From Candidatus Rokuibacteriota bacterium (lineage in GTDB: Bacteria > JAUVQV01), in the NCBI GenBank assembly GCA_030609125.1, contig JAUWCW010000109.1, positions 1-6,690 on the forward strand: DNA of 6,690 bases, written 5' to 3'. Positions 1 through 5,817 of this stretch are shown one piece after another; position 1 is the first letter of the stretch; each line of letters opens with the position of its first letter. The notes under the pieces are model-generated. The model did no database searches, had not been told where the DNA came from, and saw only the letters and a list, made by a program, of their open reading frames with translations. The position numbers and the translations under genes were made by a program.

Positions 1-341
1 ACCAGTTCGGGAAAGTGCAGGGGAATCAGGTCGTGAACGGTGGAGACAAGACGGCAGGGGGCGAAAGGCGGCAGCTCAAAATTGGCGGTACCGTGAAAGA
101 GGTCCACCCTGTTGGTGCGCAGCATGAAGGGGAGAAAAAGAAGGGTCCAGAGGATGCGCTTCTTCACTCTGATGACGGGGTTGGAGAAGTTCGGTCCCGG
201 AAGGGGAACGGGCTCGTCGGTGAAAAGGAGAAACTCCTCCTCCCGGGCCAGGCGGGCGAAGGACTGGATGAGGTGGGCGGTGTAGCTTCCTATCCCGGTC
301 CTCTCGGCGCGGTAGAGACGGGCGTCAATCCCGATGCGCAC
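1..341 (-). CDS. GT4-like glycosyltransferase, N-terminal part (runs off the left edge)
   Basis: This is the amino-terminal 113 residues of a glycosyltransferase; the rest lies left of base 1. It starts at a GTG at 341-339 and reads MRIGIDARLYRAERTGIGSY, a hallmark opening of GT4 enzymes (RIGIDAR...TGIG.Y), in which the early glycine loop belongs to the acceptor-side Rossmann fold. Further on, FHG at about 82-84 and STVHDLIPLHFPEL at about 100-113 match the conserved 'VHDLIPL.FPE' block of this group. The donor-binding C-terminal domain is not visible, so the sugar specificity is unknown. The start overlaps the end of the preceding glycosyltransferase by 17 bases, and a GGTGGG stretch 9-14 bases upstream can serve as ribosome binding site. 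Pairing with another GT4 gene suggests a role in lipopolysaccharide or exopolysaccharide assembly at the inner face of the cytoplasmic membrane; that role is inferred. Confidence 0.85.
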   Translation of the reverse strand, partial: MRIGIDARLYRAERTGIGSYTAHLIQSFARLAREEEFLLFTDEPVPLPGPNFSNPVIRVKKRILWTLLFLPFMLRTNRVDLFHGTANFELPPFAPCRLVSTVHDLIPLHFPEL

Positions 342-1509
342 TGTCCCGTCCCACCTTGTTCGCCATGGAAAGGAAGAAGGAACGGTAGGAGGCCAGAACC
401 TTTTCCCATCTGTAGTGACGCGCGACATACTTCCTGCCCGCCTGGCCGTGGCGGCGCCGGACCTTCTCGTCCGTGAGGCTGTGGTCGAGGCAGTCGGAGA
501 AATCCCTGAAGCCGCCGTAGAGCCACCCGCCACCGCTCTTCTCGACGTGCCTGGTGAGGACCGGGCTGCCCTTGTGGGCGATGACGGGGGTTCCCGCCGC
601 CCAGGACTCGAGGGCGACCAGCGAGAGGCTCTCGAAGCGTGACGGAACGACTGTCGCCCTGGCGTTGGCCAGAAGGGCGGCCTTGCTCGCGGGGCTGACG
701 AACCCCAGGGGAGTGATGTCCCTGCCCCTCGGGACCTTCATGTTCACCTCGCCGGCGAGAAGGAGCTTGAGAGGGGAGGGCCGCTTTTCCTTGTAGCGCC
801 GGAAAAGGTCGAAGAGGTCGCCGCAGCCTTTCTCCACGTCGACCCTGCCCAGATAGAGGAGGTAGTCCTCCGGCCGGACCGGCACACCTGCCGGATCGGG
901 GATGACGATGCCGGCCCCGCAGACGGTCCACGGAAGATAATCGTTGCCGAAGGTCGAGTGGACGAGGCGGCGCTCCTCGTCGGTGTTGAAGATCAGCCCC
1001 CGGGGAAGGTGGAAGAGGGCACGGAAGATCTCCAGATGCAGGGGAGGTTCATCGTGGGCGCAGGGGAGAAGGAGACTCTTTCCCGCCACCGGGGGGAGAC
1101 CGAAGAAAGTCGGCGGGTAGAGGTAGGTGAAGAAGACGAAGAGGTCGTAGTCGCGGCTGTGCCCGCCGATGTATTCGCGGAGACGGGGCGTGTCCGGCCC
1201 CTGCCTCTCCATCCACTCCGCCTCCTGGGTGAAGGTGTGGGGCTTGCCGTAGATTTTCTGCGAGAAACGGCCGAAGGCCCTGACCCTGCGGTTCCTGGCG
1301 ACGGGGAATCTCCGCACCCGCACGCCGTTGAGACTTCTTGTGCCCTCCCGGTAATGATTTTTCCAGGTGAGGTAGTCCCTGGCGCACGTCGTCAGGACAT
1401 CGATGGAAAAATCCCGGGCGAGCCTCTCCGCCACCTGGCGGCAGAGTTCCTCCGCCCCCCCGTTGACCTCCTCCCCGTAGCGCTGGATAACGAAGGCGAG
1501 CCGCTTCAT
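325..1509 (-). CDS. GT4 family glycosyltransferase (group 1)
   Basis: A complete 394-residue retaining glycosyltransferase with the two-Rossmann-domain GT-B layout. The N-terminal acceptor domain has the glycine-rich VNGGAEELCRQVAERL at 15-30. The C-terminal nucleotide-sugar domain begins near 216 (YLLYLGRVDVEKG) and continues with LLLAGE at 249-254 and LGF at 268-270. The GT4 signature EX7E is seen as E293 and E301 in FESLSLVALE, followed by AAGTPVIA, typical of the donor-phosphate and ribose contacts. Its length is normal for the family. It starts at ATG 1509, inside the stop of pgsA (ATGA overlap). I see no strong Shine-Dalgarno there, so translation is probably coupled to pgsA. No signal peptide or membrane span is visible, so it should act in the cytoplasm or at the membrane surface. 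A role in surface glycan synthesis is inferred from the adjoining second glycosyltransferase; donor and acceptor cannot be read from the sequence. Confidence 0.93.
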   Translation of the reverse strand: MKRLAFVIQRYGEEVNGGAEELCRQVAERLARDFSIDVLTTCARDYLTWKNHYREGTRSLNGVRVRRFPVARNRRVRAFGRFSQKIYGKPHTFTQEAEWMERQGPDTPRLREYIGGHSRDYDLFVFFTYLYPPTFFGLPPVAGKSLLLPCAHDEPPLHLEIFRALFHLPRGLIFNTDEERRLVHSTFGNDYLPWTVCGAGIVIPDPAGVPVRPEDYLLYLGRVDVEKGCGDLFDLFRRYKEKRPSPLKLLLAGEVNMKVPRGRDITPLGFVSPASKAALLANARATVVPSRFESLSLVALESWAAGTPVIAHKGSPVLTRHVEKSGGGWLYGGFRDFSDCLDHSLTDEKVRRRHGQAGRKYVARHYRWEKVLASYRSFFLSMANKVGRDSAHRD

Positions 1510-2051
1510 CCGTCAGTCGGCTTGGAGCCGCTTCTCACGAGGTGGTGGCGGTAAAAGTAGAAGTACTGCCCGCCGCTTATGAGAGAGAGGATGAGAGTCA
1601 GCCAGAGAAAGAGGTGCCCCGACAGGGTAAACCACCCGCCGACAATGAGCATGGCGAGGGCTGTGATCGAAAATCCCGTCTTGTACTTGCCCATCGTGCC
1701 GGCGGAGATGATGACGCCCTCGGAGGAGGCGACGCTCCTCAGACCGCTGACGAGAAACTCCCGCCCGAGAAGGAGAATGGCCATCCAGTCCGCCACTTCG
1801 CCGCGGCTTACCAGGGGGAGGAGGGCGGCGGTGAAAAGCAGCTTGTCCGCCACGGGGTCGAGGAGTTTTCCCAGGGTCGTGACTTCGTTGGTCGTCCTCG
1901 CAACGTACCCGTCGAGCCAGTCCGTGGCCGCCGCCAGAAGGTAGATCGCCAGGGCCAGCCAGTTGAAGAGGGTCTCGTCCCTGATCAGGAATACGACGAG
2001 AAGCGGCAGGAGAACAATCCTCAGAATCGTGATTTTGTTCGCAGTGTTCAC
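1506..2051 (-). CDS. pgsA: CDP-diacylglycerol--glycerol-3-phosphate 3-phosphatidyltransferase
   Basis: A 181-residue integral membrane enzyme that transfers the phosphatidyl group from CDP-diacylglycerol to glycerol 3-phosphate, giving phosphatidylglycerophosphate, the first committed step to phosphatidylglycerol and cardiolipin. The complete CDP-alcohol phosphotransferase motif is present: D44-WL-D47-G48-YV-A51-R52, eight residues, G61-KLL-D65-PVA-D69, with the four metal-binding and catalytic aspartates intact. Several hydrophobic segments (about 7-23, 30-43, 71-82, 88-100, 123-138, 145-160) fit the six-span fold. The N-terminus NKITILRI is typical of PgsA rather than of phosphatidylserine synthase. 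I chose the GTG at 2051, not the much longer open frame reaching upstream to 2672: that extension lies over the transglycosylase gene in another frame, while the GTG has GGAGG just upstream and forms a GTGA overlap with the previous stop. Length matches the family. Confidence 0.95.
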   Translation of the reverse strand: MNTANKITILRIVLLPLLVVFLIRDETLFNWLALAIYLLAAATDWLDGYVARTTNEVTTLGKLLDPVADKLLFTAALLPLVSRGEVADWMAILLLGREFLVSGLRSVASSEGVIISAGTMGKYKTGFSITALAMLIVGGWFTLSGHLFLWLTLILSLISGGQYFYFYRHHLVRSGSKPTDG

Positions 2052-2773
2052 GGTGCCTCCACGTGACTCCAGTCGGCGGCCTTGCGGTACTTCCAGGGCC
2101 GGTTGGTGAAGAGCCGGGTTCCTTCGCTGTCGATGAAGGACTCGATGTCGGCGGAGGTTATGGTATCTCCCCCGGTGCCGAACGTACAGTAGCGGTCGTA
2201 CTGCCGCTGGACCGCGTCGACATAGTTCCTGGTCTCCTCGTAAGGAGGAATGCCTCCGTGCCGGCGTACTGCACCCTCGCCGGCGTTGTAGGCGGCCAGG
2301 GCGAGGCGGGTGTCGCCGAACTTGTCCAGCAGGTACTTCAGGTACCTCGTTCCCCCCGCGAGGTTCTCGGCGGCGTCGAAGGGGTTGTCGACCTTGACGA
2401 GACGGGCCGTCTCGGGCATGAGCTGCATCAGTCCCTGGGCGCCGGCGCGTGAGATGGCCAGGTGGTTGAAATTCGATTCGCACTTGATGACGGCCCTGAG
2501 CAGGTTGCGGTCCACCCCGTAATCGTCGGCGGCCTTCGCCAGGGCATCTTCGTAGGGCCGGCTCCTGGGGTCGCCGTACGGGCGCGGGGGCGGCTCGTCG
2601 CCGATCATGGCCTTGCACTCCGGATCGTCGAAGAGGTTTGTGTATATGGTCACCCCATCCTCGCCGGGGCACCGGTACACGGTTGTCCCGCTCCGCGCCG
2701 GGAGGGGAAGCAAAAGGGTGGCCGCCAGAAGAAGGGCGGCCGCCGCCGGCAGAGTCAGCGTCGAAGACCTCAC
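2048..2773 (-). CDS. Secreted lytic transglycosylase with SLT domain
   Basis: A 241-residue exported peptidoglycan-cleaving enzyme. It cuts the MurNAc-GlcNAc bond without water, leaving 1,6-anhydro-MurNAc ends. A signal peptide is evident (MRSS, then an Ala/Leu-rich core to about 23, with likely cleavage near ARS-G at 26-29). It has no clear lipobox, so it is probably soluble in the periplasm. The SLT domain spans about 75-190: catalytic E99 in the ES-N-F block, GLMQLMP at 114-120, NP-DAAENLAGG near 130-141, and AYNAGEGAV at 161-169. It is flanked by two short, related-looking modules, VYRCPGEDGVTIYTN at 32-46 and FIDSEGTRLFTNRP at 213-226, which resemble the DUF4124-type '.D.dG..hfTN.p' repeat often attached to such enzymes. 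C35 and C53 could form a disulfide. It starts at GTG 2773, four bases inside mltG's end, with GAGGAG about six bases upstream. Confidence 0.93.
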   Translation of the reverse strand: MRSSTLTLPAAAALLLAATLLLPLPARSGTTVYRCPGEDGVTIYTNLFDDPECKAMIGDEPPPRPYGDPRSRPYEDALAKAADDYGVDRNLLRAVIKCESNFNHLAISRAGAQGLMQLMPETARLVKVDNPFDAAENLAGGTRYLKYLLDKFGDTRLALAAYNAGEGAVRRHGGIPPYEETRNYVDAVQRQYDRYCTFGTGGDTITSADIESFIDSEGTRLFTNRPWKYRKAADWSHVEAP

Positions 2774-3789
2774 CTTTTTCTCCTCGCCAGCTGGTACTCC
2801 CGTACCGCTCGGTTGTGCTCCTGCAGGTTGCGTGAGAAGTGGTGGGAGCCGTCGTTGCGGGAGACGAAGTAGAGATAGTCCACCTGTGCGGGATTGAGTG
2901 CCGCCCAGAGAGAGCCCCGCCCCGGGTTGGCTATCGGTCCCGGGGGCAGCCCCCGGATGACATAGGTGTTGTAGGGAGTGTGTGTCTCGAGGTCGCGGCG
3001 GGTGATGTTGCCGTCGAAGTCGTCCAGGCCGTAGATGACGGTGGGGTCACTCTGGAGGCGGTACCCGCGCCGGAGGCGGTTGGCGAAGACCGCCGCCACC
3101 AGGCTCCGCTCCTCCGGCATGGAGGTTTCCTTCTCCACCATGCTTGCCAGCGTTACCAGGTCGAGAAGGTCCCGTCCCGACAGCGGGGCCCCGTCCTCGA
3201 GTTCCCGGAGAACCTTCCGGAACTGGCCGACCATGGCGGTCATGACGTCCTTCGGCCGTGACGAGGCGGCGAAAAGATAGGTCTCGGGAAAGAGAAAGCC
3301 CTCCGCCGTCGGTCCCGGTATGCCGAGTGAATCGAGAAACTCCCTGTCCCGGGCGAGGGCGAGAAAGGCCTCCCTGTCGGTGACGCCCGCCGCCGAAAGT
3401 CTCGCCGCCGTTCGCTCCACGGTGATGCCCTCGGGAAAGGTGACGGAGAGCATGCGGCTCCTGCCGGAGGAGAGCGTCTCCAGCAGTTTCGGCATCTTCC
3501 AGTCGGGGCGCAGTTCGTAGTCTCCGGAGCGGAGCTTGCGGTCGAGGCCGGCGGCGCGGGCCGCCCAGAGAAAGGGTTTCTCGTGGGAGATGACCCCCGC
3601 ATCGTGCAGCGTGGATCCGATGGAGCTCAAATCGCTCCCGGGTTCGATCCTGACGACGATGACCCCTGCGCCGGGGCCGAGGGGTGCAAAGAAGATGGTG
3701 TACAGCGCCGCAAGGGCAAGGGCCAGGACGACGGCTCCCGCCGCCGCCAGCCCCCCGGCGAAGAGACCTTGTTTTCGCCTAGTCTTCAC
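2770..3789 (-). CDS. mltG: Endolytic peptidoglycan transglycosylase MltG (YceG-like)
   Basis: A 339-residue inner-membrane endolytic transglycosylase that cuts newly made glycan strands and so helps set their final length. There is a short basic N-terminus (MKTRRK), one membrane span at about 10-34, then a periplasmic region. VTFPEGITVERTAARL at about 116-130 and the later YceG core are characteristic. The core has SMVEKET at 216-222 with E219 as the expected catalytic glutamate, FANRLRRGYRLQSDPT at 235-250, YNTYVIRGLPPGPIANPG at 273-290, and YFVSRNDGSHHFS near 307-319. Length is normal. The start is GTG at 3789, preceded by GGGAGGG, and it overlaps the end of ruvX by 11 bases. The neighbouring downstream gene is a second, structurally unrelated lytic transglycosylase. 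Linkage of ruvX to mltG is a gene order I would not treat as functional evidence by itself. Confidence 0.96.
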   Translation of the reverse strand: MKTRRKQGLFAGGLAAAGAVVLALALAALYTIFFAPLGPGAGVIVVRIEPGSDLSSIGSTLHDAGVISHEKPFLWAARAAGLDRKLRSGDYELRPDWKMPKLLETLSSGRSRMLSVTFPEGITVERTAARLSAAGVTDREAFLALARDREFLDSLGIPGPTAEGFLFPETYLFAASSRPKDVMTAMVGQFRKVLRELEDGAPLSGRDLLDLVTLASMVEKETSMPEERSLVAAVFANRLRRGYRLQSDPTVIYGLDDFDGNITRRDLETHTPYNTYVIRGLPPGPIANPGRGSLWAALNPAQVDYLYFVSRNDGSHHFSRNLQEHNRAVREYQLARRKR

Positions 3790-4219
3790 GGACCCTCCCG
3801 TCGAGAAAGGACTGCAGTATGAGAACGGCTGCGAGTCTGTCCCGCACGTCCCTTCGCTTTCTCCTGGTGACGTTGCCCTCCAGAAGAACCCTCTCGGCCT
3901 GCGCGGTTGTCATCCTTTCGTCCACGAGGCGAACCGCAACGGGCAACGCCTCTTCAAGCCGCCGTGAGACTCCCCGCACCGCCTCGGCGCTGGCGCCGCT
4001 GGTGCCGTCCATGTTCAGCGGGAGTCCGACGACCACCTCGCGTACATTATATTCCCTTACGAGGCCTTGTAAAACCTCAATGGCCCTCTCCGGCGGCCGG
4101 GCGCTGACAGTCTCCAGCCCGTGGGCGGCAATCTGCAGCTCGTCGCTCACAGCCACGCCGATTCTCTTCGAGCCGATATCGAGGGCGAGTATACGCCCCC
4201 CCGGCCTTTCACTCACCAT
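3779..4219 (-). CDS. ruvX: RuvX/YqgF family RNase H-fold nuclease
   Basis: A 146-residue cytoplasmic nuclease of the YqgF family, annotated as putative pre-16S rRNA nuclease (5' end maturation) and Holliday junction resolvase-like protein. The RNase H fold signatures are intact: LALDIGSKRIGVAVSD with D14 near the N-terminus, VVVGLPLNMDG at 62-72, VDERMTT with E101, and D127 in the 'D..AA..ILQ.FL' block. These give the expected Asp/Glu/Asp metal-binding set. Its length is typical. The open frame continues to 4513, but that part is antiparallel-free shadow over fdhD in another frame, so I place the start at ATG 4219, eleven bases inside the end of fdhD. A GTG one codon later (4216) has a slightly better distance to the GGAG at 4224-4227 and cannot be excluded. 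It ends in TAG at 3779-3781, overlapping mltG. Confidence 0.94.
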   Translation of the reverse strand: MVSERPGGRILALDIGSKRIGVAVSDELQIAAHGLETVSARPPERAIEVLQGLVREYNVREVVVGLPLNMDGTSGASAEAVRGVSRRLEEALPVAVRLVDERMTTAQAERVLLEGNVTRRKRRDVRDRLAAVLILQSFLDGRVRED

Positions 4220-5012
4220 CCGGCTCCAGACGCTCCGGGTGGGAGTAGACCGAGAGGCCGCCGCCCCTGACCTGTCCGATGACGGTGATCCCCGCCCGGT
4301 CCGCAAGGTTGAGGGCGAGTGAGGTGGGACTGGAGCGCGAGACGAGAAAGGGGACCCCCAGCTTGCCGGCCTTGATGAGAATTTCCGAGGAGATCCGTCC
4401 CGTCGTGAGCAGGAGCCTTCCCGCGGCCGGGAGGCCCTCGAGAAAGCACTCCCCGTGTATCTTGTCGATGGCGTTGTGCCTTCCGATGTCGTCCCGGAAG
4501 ATGACGATCTCATCCGCGTCGCAGAGGGCGGCGTTGTGCACCCCCCCGGCAGTGCGGTAGAGGGTGGAGCGCCGGTGGAGCATCGTCATCAGGCGCCGCA
4601 CCTGTCCGGCCCTGACGGTGGGGCCGGGAGGGACGGGTTTCATCTGAAGCGCATCCAGGGCATGGTAGAAGGTCGTTCCCTTGCCGCAGCCGGAAGTGAC
4701 GGTCCTTTTCTCGAAGAGCTTCTCCGTCAGGGGGTCGGTGCGGTCGGCCCGGACCTGCACTTTCGTCCGGCTCCGGTCGACCTCGACGGCGAGGATCTCT
4801 TCCCGGCGCTCCACGAGACCCTCCGATTTCAGAAAGCCCACGGCCAGGTACTCCAGCGCGTCGTCGCTGGCGAGGAGGGTGATGATCTCCTTTCCGTTGA
4901 GGTAGACCGTCACGGGCAGCTCGTTCACCACCGGCACCTCCACTTCGTGGTGAGAGCCGTCACGGAATTTCGTCGCCCGGAATGGAGTGTACCTCCCGCC
5001 GGTATCGCTCAT
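4209..5012 (-). CDS. fdhD: Formate dehydrogenase accessory sulfurtransferase FdhD
   Basis: A 267-residue cytoplasmic protein that, in the characterised family, takes sulfur from a cysteine desulfurase and passes it to the bis-MGD molybdenum cofactor, sulfurating it before insertion into formate dehydrogenase. The family blocks are all there: NELPVTVYLNG near 30-40, TAGGVHNAAL at 154-163, DDIGRHNAIDKI at 174-185, TTGRISSEIL at 203-212, and VSRSSPTSLAL at 224-234. The active-site loop reads TSGCGKGTTF (C109 at 109), with one cysteine where many homologues have CxxC; the second position is G112. Other cysteines (C164, C189) lie outside this loop. It starts at ATG 5012 in an ATGA overlap with mobA, with GGAGG ten bases upstream. 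Its position directly behind mobA fits a cofactor-maturation pair. A formate dehydrogenase gene is not in the window. Confidence 0.96.
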   Translation of the reverse strand: MSDTGGRYTPFRATKFRDGSHHEVEVPVVNELPVTVYLNGKEIITLLASDDALEYLAVGFLKSEGLVERREEILAVEVDRSRTKVQVRADRTDPLTEKLFEKRTVTSGCGKGTTFYHALDALQMKPVPPGPTVRAGQVRRLMTMLHRRSTLYRTAGGVHNAALCDADEIVIFRDDIGRHNAIDKIHGECFLEGLPAAGRLLLTTGRISSEILIKAGKLGVPFLVSRSSPTSLALNLADRAGITVIGQVRGGGLSVYSHPERLEPDGE

Positions 5013-5611
5013 GAGCGCTTTTCCTCCGCCATCCCCACGGCTCTGGAGAGGTCTTCGGGGGTGTTTATATTGATGAATGTCAACAGTTCGGGATCGAAAG
5101 CCCTCAAATCACTCTCCGCGGCAAAGCAGGTGCTCTTTTCGTCAAGGGCAAGGCGGACCCTGCGCTCCCCCCGGTCGAGAAGTTCCTCGATGCGGGGTAT
5201 GAGGGCTGATGAGTAAACGGCGCAGAGCGGTTCCAGGCCTTTCGAGAGACGGGGAAGAACGGCCTCCCACCCCTCCGACGACCTCTCCACCAGGTAGCCG
5301 ACCAGCCGGGGGTTGAGAAAGGGCATGTCGCAGGCGACGCAGAAGGTCCTCTCCGAAGACGAGCGGGCAAGGGCGGTGAGGACCCCCCCCAGGGAGCCGT
5401 TCCCGGGGCGCAGGTCGGTGTGGACGGAGACCCCGAACGGGGCGTACCCCTGCTGATCGTGCCCGATGACCATGATTTCCTGGAAAATCGGGCGCAGTGT
5501 CCCGATGGTCCTGGCGAGGAAACTCCGGCCTCCCATCTGGAGAAAGGCCTTGTTTTTTCTCTCCATTCTAATATTTTCCCCACCCGCGAGGATGGCGGCC
5601 GACACGGTCAT
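5009..5611 (-). CDS. mobA: Molybdenum cofactor guanylyltransferase MobA
   Basis: A 200-residue cytoplasmic nucleotidyltransferase that adds GMP from GTP to the molybdopterin cofactor, producing the MGD form needed by DMSO reductase-family enzymes such as formate dehydrogenase. The Rossmann-like N-terminus has SAAILAGGENIRM (LAGG at 8-11, R15, M16) with lysine K21. Then come TDLRPGNGSLGG at 65-76 (guanine- and phosphate-side contacts) and CDMPFL at 94-99, where D95 should bind magnesium. Downstream LPRLSKGLEPLCAVYS (about 118-133) matches the 'G..PL.a.Y' block. The loop R15-MERKN-K21 is one residue longer than the usual RMG.DKA pattern and lacks its glycine. It starts at ATG 5611; no strong ribosome binding site is visible. 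It heads the minus-strand operon. A MobA-like transferase for another nucleotide is possible but less likely with fdhD next door. Confidence 0.92.
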   Translation of the reverse strand: MTVSAAILAGGENIRMERKNKAFLQMGGRSFLARTIGTLRPIFQEIMVIGHDQQGYAPFGVSVHTDLRPGNGSLGGVLTALARSSSERTFCVACDMPFLNPRLVGYLVERSSEGWEAVLPRLSKGLEPLCAVYSSALIPRIEELLDRGERRVRLALDEKSTCFAAESDLRAFDPELLTFININTPEDLSRAVGMAEEKRS

Positions 5612-5645
5612 GGCAACGCTATTCCCAAGGAATTAAATAATGTTC

Positions 5646-5674
5646 TTGCAAAACCATTCTCACACTACTATTAT
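5646..5674 (+). promoter_or_regulatory. Sigma70-like promoter for the DUF39 gene
   Basis: TTGCAA at 5646-5651 and TATTAT at 5669-5674 are separated by exactly 17 bases. The -35 box matches TTGACA at four of six positions and the -10 box matches TATAAT at five of six. Transcription would begin near 5681, leaving a leader of roughly 140 bases before the start codon at 5820. Prediction from sequence only. Confidence 0.6.
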
Positions 5675-5695
5675 GACTATGTTAACAATTACCAA
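5668..5695 (-). promoter_or_regulatory. Weak candidate promoter for the mobA operon
   Basis: Reading leftward, TTGGTA (complement of 5690-5695) lies 16 bases before TAATAG (complement of 5668-5673). A CATAAT at 5675-5670 is a better -10 match, but the TTGGTA is then only 14 bases away. Either would give a leader of about 50 bases before the mobA ATG. The -10 region coincides with the rightward promoter's -10 box on the other strand, so the two promoters could compete. Support is weak for the exact boxes, stronger for a promoter lying somewhere in this AT-rich island. Confidence 0.35.
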
Positions 5696-5701
5696 AGGCT
5701 T

Positions 5702-5741
5702 GCCGCAAGGGAAAGTGCTCCGCAAAGTGCGGCGATGCGGC
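5702..5741 (+). promoter_or_regulatory. Nested or alternative hairpins in the DUF39 leader
   Basis: GCCGCA at 5702-5707 is complementary to TGCGGC at both 5728-5733 and 5736-5741. A second CCGCA at 5720-5724 can pair with TGCGG at 5728-5732 (three-base loop AAG) or at 5736-5740. The elements can form a nested two-stem structure or switch partners. This is the pattern expected of a structured leader, but I recognise no named riboswitch class in it. Confidence 0.4.
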
Positions 5742-5761
5742 GCCTGACAGTCACGGCGGTG

Positions 5762-5800
5762 GCCCGTTGCCGTTGCGGGCGGGCGTATTCTCCTCGGGAG
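5762..5800 (+). promoter_or_regulatory. Two further leader hairpins near the DUF39 start
   Basis: GCCCG at 5762-5766 pairs with CGGGC at 5776-5780 around a nine-base loop; a tandem CCGTTG repeat at 5764-5775 spans the stem and loop. CTCC at 5790-5793 pairs with GGAG at 5797-5800 around TCG. The CCTC at 5792-5795 is also complementary to the GAGG at 5814-5817 next to the start codon, so an alternative fold could mask the ribosome binding site. There is no U-run after either stem, so neither looks like an intrinsic terminator. Confidence 0.3.
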
Positions 5801-5808
5801 TGAGAAAG

Positions 5809-5817
5809 AAGGTGAGG
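5809..5817 (+). promoter_or_regulatory. Ribosome binding site of the DUF39 gene
   Basis: AAGGTGAGG lies immediately upstream of the ATG at 5820, with AAGGTG five bases away. This purine-rich stretch fixes the start codon choice; no other in-frame start nearby has comparable support. Confidence 0.65.

Noticed and set aside
290-931. A 213-codon minus-strand frame overlapping the GT4 gene
   Set aside because: Composition is Arg/Pro/Gly-rich without any motif, while the overlapping frame carries clear GT4 signatures such as EX7E.
958-1554. A 198-codon plus-strand frame opposite the GT4 gene
   Set aside because: Acidic, motif-free antisense shadow; no ribosome binding site or family resemblance.
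2052-2672. An N-terminal extension of pgsA giving a 388-residue protein
   Set aside because: The extension is Arg/Pro/Gly-rich low-complexity sequence typical of an out-of-frame reading of the transglycosylase gene. The GTG at 2051 gives the exact family length and a GTGA overlap.
4220-4513. An N-terminal extension of ruvX giving a 244-residue protein
   Set aside because: The added residues are Ser/Arg/Gly-rich and lie over fdhD in another frame. The YqgF fold begins at the ATG at 4219.
5776-5800. A transcription terminator in the intergenic gap
   Set aside because: The stems are short and lack a following U-run on either strand. The genes are divergent, so no terminator is needed here.
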